The notes beneath the pieces are model-generated. The model had not been told where the DNA came from. It worked only from the letters and a program-made list of their open reading frames with translations, and searched no databases. DNA of 64,000 bases. Origin: Takakia lepidozioides (Eukaryota; Streptophyta; Takakiopsida; Takakiales; Takakiaceae). Positions within the stretch are counted from its first letter, which is position 1; every line of letters starts with the position of its first letter. Location: NCBI GenBank assembly GCA_030704615.1, contig CM060732.1, forward strand, positions 54,851,053 through 54,915,052, given 5' to 3'. This document shows, one piece after another, positions 57,501 through 64,000 of this stretch. The position numbers and the translations under genes are program-made.

Positions 57501-59328
57501 AGAGGTCTTTGTGAAGCTCATATGTTGAGGAGACAGCACTTGCAATAATAGGTAGCTGATACGTGGATTCAAACTGGGCATCCATGCAGCTCTGTATTAT
57601 GACCTGACACCAAATTTATTCATGGTTATGCGCTTTGTGTTAGGATATCAAAAGCATAGAGTAAACCTGAAAGCATGTTGGTGTGATCTTATGATGTTCT
57701 AGGGCTTCCTCAAGAGTCATTCCAGACTGCTTGACACTCTACCATGCCGCATTTTGGATCCAATACCTCTTGGAGAAGGAGCCGGTGTGGGTCGCGCACG
57801 GGGTCCTCAACAAATCACGTTGCCTGGGGGTGCTACACTGAAGCACTTGGTTGAGAAGGGATTGTCTATGTCGCATGCAGGGGTGGGAGCAGTCGTCAGG
57901 TTGAGGCAAGAGCTTTCACTGGTGACGGAGGTCCCTGTTCTTGTTGCAATTGACGATGTGAGTTGAAATTTTATCTTCTTCGGTAAATGGAGTGGCTATC
58001 TCTTAAGATAAGAACAGCAAACAAATATTGTGGGTCATATCATATCAGTGACCATTTATCATGGGTGTACCTTATGATGAGAAATGGTGTTTATTTTGGC
58101 TGAAGGTGTAATCACACAACCAAGCAGTGGTTGGGTAGCATGTCCTGTGGCTCCAAAATTACAGTCCCGCAGGTGTGAGCTGGAATATGTGTGGGGGTGG
58201 GTATGGCATGTGAACGGGTTGGAGTAATATTTGCTTCTGAAGCAAATCATTGCTAATTGCCTGGTTGGTATATCTCCTTCATTATATTCTCCGTCAGTCA
58301 GGCTCTCACATGAAAGAGATTGCCTTGAGATCACAGCTCAATAATGACTACTTGTGAGAGGTGGTGATCTGATATCTATGAATGGGGGTTTGGAGGCAGT
58401 ACAACAGCTGGTTCGTATTCAGTGAGTATGGAAGGCGAGTACGCAGACCAATCCACGCCCAAAAGCTCACCATGGTGAGTGTCTCATATCACGTTATGTA
58501 CGTTTTAGGCTGTTATGGCTCGGCATTGGTTGCAGCTGCTATCAGAGGTTTGACATCTAACTTGCTCGATTTTCTTGGTTTCTTTGTTTATTGCCCCTTT
58601 GGTTTCCTACACTCCTTGATTGGCTTGTACTCACAGGTAAATGCATTCGGATCGATGGAAGGATCGGATGTGATGATGGTAGCAGCCTTCTCGCAGTCTA
58701 TAGCAATTGGCAAGCTTCCAGTGCAATTGCCAGGTGTTCCAAAAGGTGTTCGGTTTGATTTTCCACGGTACAGTCCTTTTGAGGCAAACACAGCCCTTCA
58801 GTACTATCACAGGTAAGGATACCCTCTCACTTGCCCCCCTTTCTTTCCCCATCTTGGTGGCCTTTGAATATTGGACATGGTCTATGGCCACAAGATTATG
58901 CTGAGTATCTTCTTCCGCTCCCTCTGATTGTGGTGGGGTGTGTGGCCGGCCACACAGGGCTGTGGAAGCAGACTATTAGCAATGCACCTTCTTCCATGTC
59001 CCTCTCACATATTCAGATAGAACTTACCTGGCCCACCTTGAAGTTTAGAGGCAAATTGCCTCTACACAAGTTCCAATGGGTTTGTCTTTTGCTTTCATGT
59101 CTTAACGTTGCATACTCCTAGTCTCTATAAGGTAGAGACACTCTACTTGCAATGATGTGATCAGAAAAAACAAGCACACCTGAGTTAATCCTCTTCTGAT
59201 GCTACATGGATTTGAGTGGCAGGTGCGAGGTGCCATCAAAGGAGCCAGAGGAAGAGGATGTGATTAGGCTTTACTACCTTACTAATGGAAATGGGGTCGA
59301 ACTTCGGAAGCTTGCTCGCTTTTTATGA
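54520..59328 (+). CDS. DAP3: Mitochondrial ribosomal protein mS29 (DAP3-type GTPase), seven exons
   Basis: Exons: 54520-55094, 55723-55901, 57252-57463, 57703-57957, 58400-58474, 58637-58812, 59223-59328. Every intron is GT-AG with matching phases (2,1,0,0,0,2); the total is 1578 nt, 525 residues. The first 100 or so residues form a Ser/Ala/Arg-rich mitochondrial presequence (MAALARQSSRASSRLG). Conserved blocks: YFGEGLPGGLVKEFEVTKQS; the P-loop DGPAGSGKSVALAML (about residues 262-276); KGWLVFYIPSGKDWTHGSFY; LWDTP; DPIPLGEGAGVG; VVVRLRQELSLV; VLVAIDD (Walker B); YNSWFVFSEY; RPIHAQKLTM; MMVAAFSQS; and a C-terminus LYYLTNGNGVELRKLARFL. mS29 is a guanine-nucleotide-binding protein in the head of the mitochondrial small ribosomal subunit. 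Exon 1 reads open past its donor at 55095, which hides the intron in an ORF scan. Intact and probably functional. Confidence 0.92.
56925..57050. repeat. Dispersed repeat in mS29 intron 2
   Basis: Contains two adjacent copies of the TAGCCTTGTGG...CAGTTTG phrase and ACCTTTGTGAGGGGCTC, as in the CPN10 intron repeat at 20030-20135. The AATGTACTCAT lead-in (56894-56910) also matches 20462-20472. Confidence 0.5.
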
Positions 59329-61130
59329 TCAGTCATCTTGTTGTCCATGTGGGCTGCAATCCGAAAAGAGGGCCTTGGGTTTAAGTACAGAGCTAGCTAG
59401 TAGCCAGGACTTTCAATGATCACTGCATTAATGGCACAGATGAAAAGGTACGTTCACTCATTGATGGGCTTTTTGACTACTTCCGCCGATAGGATGGCTT
59501 TGGTATGTAGACTTGGCAAACTGCAGTTGTGCAATCCAACAGATGGAGGGATCTTCCAGTTGAGTCCTGGTGTACTTGTGTTCATGCATGGGTTTTTCTA
59601 AAGCAGTTTTGTGAGATAGTATCTCAATGAATGTTAGTTGTCTGCAATCTTCGTTTGTCGACACTCCCCTCACAGCTGTTAACGTTACTATTTTCAATTG
59701 AATGGATTGCGTTCATGCTTGCAAGGATGCTGTGTAATCAGCACTAGCCAGTTGCTTTAAAAAGTACATTATGGTCTCCTAACTTAGAGGTGGTCAGTCC
59801 TGATCTGTGTGATCTTTGTATGGTAGTGAATCTAATGAGCCATTCAGTGGAACTCTCTGATTTCTCAGGGGATTTTTGGTTGACAGATACAGGTCTCCCT
59901 CTCCTAAACCTTCTGACTTCAAATTTGTCAAAAAGAGTGGGGGTTTATAGGGTCAGCGGGTTCATCTTCGGCTTGGAAGCTTTGGCAGCCCAGCAGAGAG
60001 TGATTGTAAATGTAGTGATGGTACCAATGACTTGTTTATGTTCTGTTGCTAAGGAAATGCGTGTTATGTTCTATTCATGTTTCTGAAGCATGTATAGCAT
60101 GATGCTGAAAGAACTAGCAAGATTTCCTGAATAGCTTTCGCATGATGAATTATGATGAATTTTTTTTCTTTTGAACTGATCATCATTGCCAGAGATGTAG
60201 AGAAGAGGCTGTCAAGTGTTTCACACAGCTTGATATTAGGATTAGCTAAATTGATCAGTTAACAAGTAGAAGAAAAGGTCATTATATGCATGCATGCACT
60301 GGTCTGCTGCATATCCCTTTCCCTTTGTGAATAGAGGGATAATTTCGGATTAGAAGTTCTGGAGTAGTTGAGCAGGTTGACACACAGTTTTCTCAGATTT
60401 TTCTGGGTTCAAGTGGAGAGGTTTTGGGTAAGAATTTGACCTTTTAATATTGTTTCTCACCTGACCACTTCGTGTTCTTTTTGTTTTAAAGGAAAGGGGA
60501 CTTATTCACAAATTCAAGAAGGTAAGAAACAATTCTTGGCCCCGCCGAGACCGCTCCACTGCCTGTTGCAGCCTTGTCCGGTAGAGGAAGGGGAATAAAC
60601 CCATAGCTCCGGAATCAGGCTTCACAGTCCAGATCCATGACTTGTGGATCATGGCACTCCTTGGATCCCATGCAGATACCAAGGGAGAGGAGGTCCAACA
60701 TTTCCTTTAGTTCCTGCTCCCAGACGCCGGAGATTGTGAGCTTGGCTAATCCGCACCAACCTTGTAGATGTATTTAAATGGTTGTGTGTCAACTCCTACA
60801 GAGGCTCCTTGTGACCGCCCCAAGGTGTGTGAAATCCAAAGACTTTTGATTTAATCCCTTAACTCCAAACATTAAAAACCAAAACTTATATAGCAAAACT
60901 CTAGGAAAACCTCACCTCCAAATGATGACATTTTTGCATATCTTGCCTGCAATTTTGTGGGCAGAAACAGCCCTGCCAGCTTCTTATATGTTGTGAGCAT
61001 CTATGTTGTGAGCATCTGGCACACTAAAATCGTTTCCGACGCACAAATCAAACAAACACTCAAGTTTAGATTCGCCCAGTATATGGGGCATTAGCGCAAG
61101 TATACTTGGCGAAGTGACTCTTTTCTCTCT
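59329..61130. other. mS29 downstream region, no gene seen
   Basis: ORFs of 60-98 codons at 59416, 59790 and on the minus strand at 59697 show no family features. A minus-strand stretch at 60745-60580 encodes ISGVWEQELKEMLDLL, which might be a retroelement relic. Confidence 0.4.
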
Positions 61131-61134
61131 CTTG

Positions 61135-61310
61135 TGAGCATCTAAGAGATGGCTTAGTGGTCAGATCACAAAGGCGCCTTACAAGTGGTCATAGGTTCAA
61201 AGCCCTGGAGGTGTATGTTGTTTGTCACCCATTATAGCTAACCCAGCCATAAAAAGGAGTACTCAAGTCACCCCGGGGGACTTTCAATGAGTCCTTGGGG
61301 CAACCATTTT
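61135..61310 (+). mobile_element. tRNA-derived SINE
   Basis: GAGATGGCTTAGTGGTCAG (61147-61165, box A) and ATAGGTTCAAAGCCC (61191-61205, box B) at tRNA-like spacing, followed by a body ending near CAACCATTTTGTCTTGG. Confidence 0.55.
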
Positions 61311-61780
61311 GTCTTGGTTATGGCCCTTAGAAGGTGTCCATCAGTGTTGGGCAAGATTACAATTTTTCAGTACGAGCCCCCGCCTAGTTTTGAAATATTT
61401 CGCTTTCCAATACCAGCCAATTCATGGTATTAGAATTACTGATGCAGGGGAAATTTCCCTGCCTTTTGAAGAAAACAAAGACCCCAATAAAAATCCTCAT
61501 TTCCTACCAAAATATTCAAATTTTTATTGACCATCCTAAACGTGCCCACAAAGCCATCTTCAACCCTGCTCTCAACACTCCCATTGACTGTCTACGACAC
61601 CGACTTGGCCACCTGTTAACCAAACTTGATTATATCAAAAATTAAATGTGGGCTCAAGCCTCGGCATATACGATAGTCAATATATATTTTCAATCGTGAT
61701 GTGTTTGCTTCCTGGCTCTGCGGGGTTTTATTTTTTCCCCCAATGTAATAAAATTCCTGAGGGCCTTTGTCCCCTCTTTA

Positions 61781-61801
61781 ACTATATATATATATATATA
61801 C
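61781..61801. repeat. (TA)n microsatellite
   Basis: About ten TA units. Other simple repeats nearby: a C run at 62027-62037 and a GA/CT tract at 63401-63434. Confidence 0.8.
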
Positions 61802-62589
61802 AATAGCATTTCGTAGGGTCAGCGAAGTATAGGAACCACAAGTACATACGTATGTGCACATATATTTGAGTTTATGGAATCTCATTGGCGAAAAGGAAAA
61901 AAAAAATAGAACTAAAACCAAAACAAATAGTTCCGCTAGCAAAAAAAAGCTAAAAGTTTCTTCTGGCAAGATTATTTCCAATTTTTCCTTAAGGATATTA
62001 TCTCATGCAAGGAAGGCCATGTAACCCCCCCCCCCCAATTCATTTGGCCAGTTTGGGAAGGTCAGGCAACCTGACACTCTGTGGGATCAGTGGGGTGGCG
62101 AGAGGCTTGGAGAGGAGGGAAATGGCTGGACAGGGTAGAGGCAACCTGTGCAGGGTGCAGAACCTGTGCGCCTAGGTTAGCGTAGAAGTAGGAGGGTCGA
62201 GAATTCTTAGAGATTTCACGGAGGGAGTTGTAAGAGTGGGATCGACAGCTGCGCAGTCGGTGGCCGGCGGAGTTCAGTCCTCCACCATGCAGCTGTTCAC
62301 TCTAGATGTATGTCAAATCCAAGCAGTCGTCTTTGTTTGAGAGCCGGAGGTTGCAATTGAAATTTGGGATCTACCTCTGCTCTATCACATTTCAACTATA
62401 TGTCTTGAGCTATCACTTTTACCATGCTTCAGGATCTTGAGGTAGATTATAGGTCTTACATGATACGATCCCGCGGCATTAAAATGTTTGATCTAAAATC
62501 TCGCAATTGATAACATCACTCTATCGATCGAGAGACAAATTTAACATGTCAGCTGGTTTCGCTCAAGAGAGAACTGGCATCTAGCAGCT

Positions 62590-63930
62590 GGATCTTGTCA
62601 ACTGCAGTACCACCTCCTGAGGGAACTCCATTTATGACCTGCACACACCGTGGGTTCTCATTGAGACGTCACCTCAAAAAAACAAACAACAATGGCTGGA
62701 ACTTGATACCAACCCACATTCCAATTGCCAATGGTCAACGTTGCGCTACTCAACAGACAAGAGCCTTCACTGGCTGCCACTGATACCACAGTACTGATCA
62801 AGAAGGGACCACGCCCGTTTTCCCAACGGCTAGACCTAGAGTTTCCAACCCTCGTTGAAAGTTATTGGGGACCAGTGCCACTTTGCAGTCTACCTGGGAT
62901 ATCGGAAGTTTTTGTAGCCTCAAACGTCATTGGCTGCAACACCTGCAATGACAGGTGAAACCGATGCTTTTCCAACTTCTCTACTTGAATATCCGACAAT
63001 GTCAGTCCTCCTGCAGCATCTAGCCGCAAAACACCTCTCGCTCATTCTGCCGACTCTTACAGTGTGTGGAAAGAGCCAAACACCAGGAACACCAGATGCG
63101 CGAGTAACTGGAGACAAGGAGACATAGGGAGACACAAGGAGACATAGCAGGTCAGTTCAGCGAATTCTGCACCTGCAGCGCTAGCACCGGTGGGCTGCTA
63201 AGCAACTCTTTAGTGGTTGGCGACGTCCGGCTGGGCAGCAGAGTGGTAGCTAGTGGTGGTGTATGTTGGAGGCCTCATTGAGAAAGTACCCAATATTTTC
63301 CTGAGATCCAGCGCCGTCCACCGTAGTGCTAATCCCTCCGTGACTTGCGCAGCACTGGCTCAGGACTTTTCTGCCTGCTTGAAGATACTCATTTTGATAG
63401 CTAGAGAGAGAGAGCTCTAGAGAGAGAGAGAGAAAAGACCAAGCGGGACTGTTGCAGCTCATGAATTCAAGGAGACGAGCACCAGCACATGGGCAGAAGG
63501 CTGAAATAGTGATATTTTGCGAGGACTGCAACGGAATGGGTCCCCCTTTAAATTAGAACTTCTGCACCTTGGCAGAAAGCGCAGGATCCAGTGGGAGCAT
63601 CAGATCCTTACCTGCAGTACTGAAGCCCGTCCGAATGATTGGTTTCATTCTGTACATATTATATTTATGTAGTGTCTTATCGATCTTTTCATGTGAAGTA
63701 TACTTTACTTTTTCCCAGTCCGTATGAAAATTACCCACCACCATTTTGTAGCTCAGTGCCCTCAAGGTGCTCAAGGCGAGGTTACTATGATAGAGGTTAT
63801 TTCTCCTCTCACTACAATTGGGGTAAGGGCTTCAAGATTTGTGAGGAGTCTCTCCTTATGGGCTACCATTTTAGATTGTGTGCAACTGAAGTGCCTGGGA
63901 AGTTGAATGCTCTAACACCAATGTAAGCTT
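62590..63930. other. Possible exons on either strand, unresolved
   Basis: Plus strand: a frame after the acceptor-like TTTTTCCCAG at 63719 encodes YENYPPPFCSS, YYDRGYFSSHYNWGKGFK and a stop at 63926. Minus strand: 63531-63250 contains YLQAGRKVLSQCC and SQENIGYFLNEAS; 63774-63553 contains VVGNFHTDWEKVKY. The readings overlap, so not all can be real, and I recognise no family. ORFs at 62595-63127 are equally unsupported. Confidence 0.15.
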
Positions 63931-64000
63931 CCTCACCGACTCCAAATTAGTGTGAACAGCCATGTAAAAAGGTCACATCCCATGAAGCGCTTCATTTATG

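Overview
This window is nuclear DNA of a land plant. The supporting signs are an intact PPR protein of the PLS-DYW class (organellar RNA editing), a plastid-type 10 kDa co-chaperonin, a mitochondrial ribosomal protein mS29 gene with phase-consistent GT-AG introns, telo-box-like motifs, and dense Ty3/gypsy, MULE and SINE sequence. The repeat load and repeat types suggest a non-seed plant (fern, lycophyte or bryophyte), but that is inference; no species can be named from the sequence alone.

Layout. 1-2.3 kb: edge of an LTR family that recurs at 40.6 and 52.0 kb. 2.3-8.2 kb: AT-rich gene-poor DNA with a COR413-like fragment, two SINEs and a tandem pair of small Cys-rich genes, the second having a signal peptide and one clean intron. 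8.2-14.4 kb: a decayed MULE with two convergent genes, a Q/T-repeat accessory gene (+) and a MuDR-type transposase (-). 15.1-18.7 kb: a composite tandem repeat. 18.8-19.05 kb: a gypsy integrase relic. 19.7-28.4 kb is a genic island: a seven-exon plastid CPN10 gene (-), a divergent OSB-like organellar ssDNA-binding gene (+), an intact PPR-DYW gene (+) and an LRR pseudogene (-).

28.6-54.1 kb is nested repeat DNA. A gene-like repeat family, called R here, lies in inverted copies on either side of a decayed chromovirus with 711 and 728 bp LTRs and an initiator-Met primer site. Next comes a second Ty3/gypsy element on the minus strand (40.4-52.0 kb), the most notable object here: between protease and reverse transcriptase it encodes a cytosine-C5 DNA methyltransferase domain, and its integrase ends in a PHD finger. 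A last R copy carries SINE and MITE insertions. 54.5-59.3 kb: a complete seven-exon mS29/DAP3 gene (+). 59.3-64 kb: no gene I can support, one SINE and simple repeats.

Two of the three well-supported genes act in organelle gene expression (PPR editing factor, mitoribosomal mS29) and the third in plastid protein folding (CPN10). The methyltransferase element combines a predicted DNA-methylation writer with a histone-tail reader in one mobile element, which suggests an element that could influence its own chromatin state or target choice.
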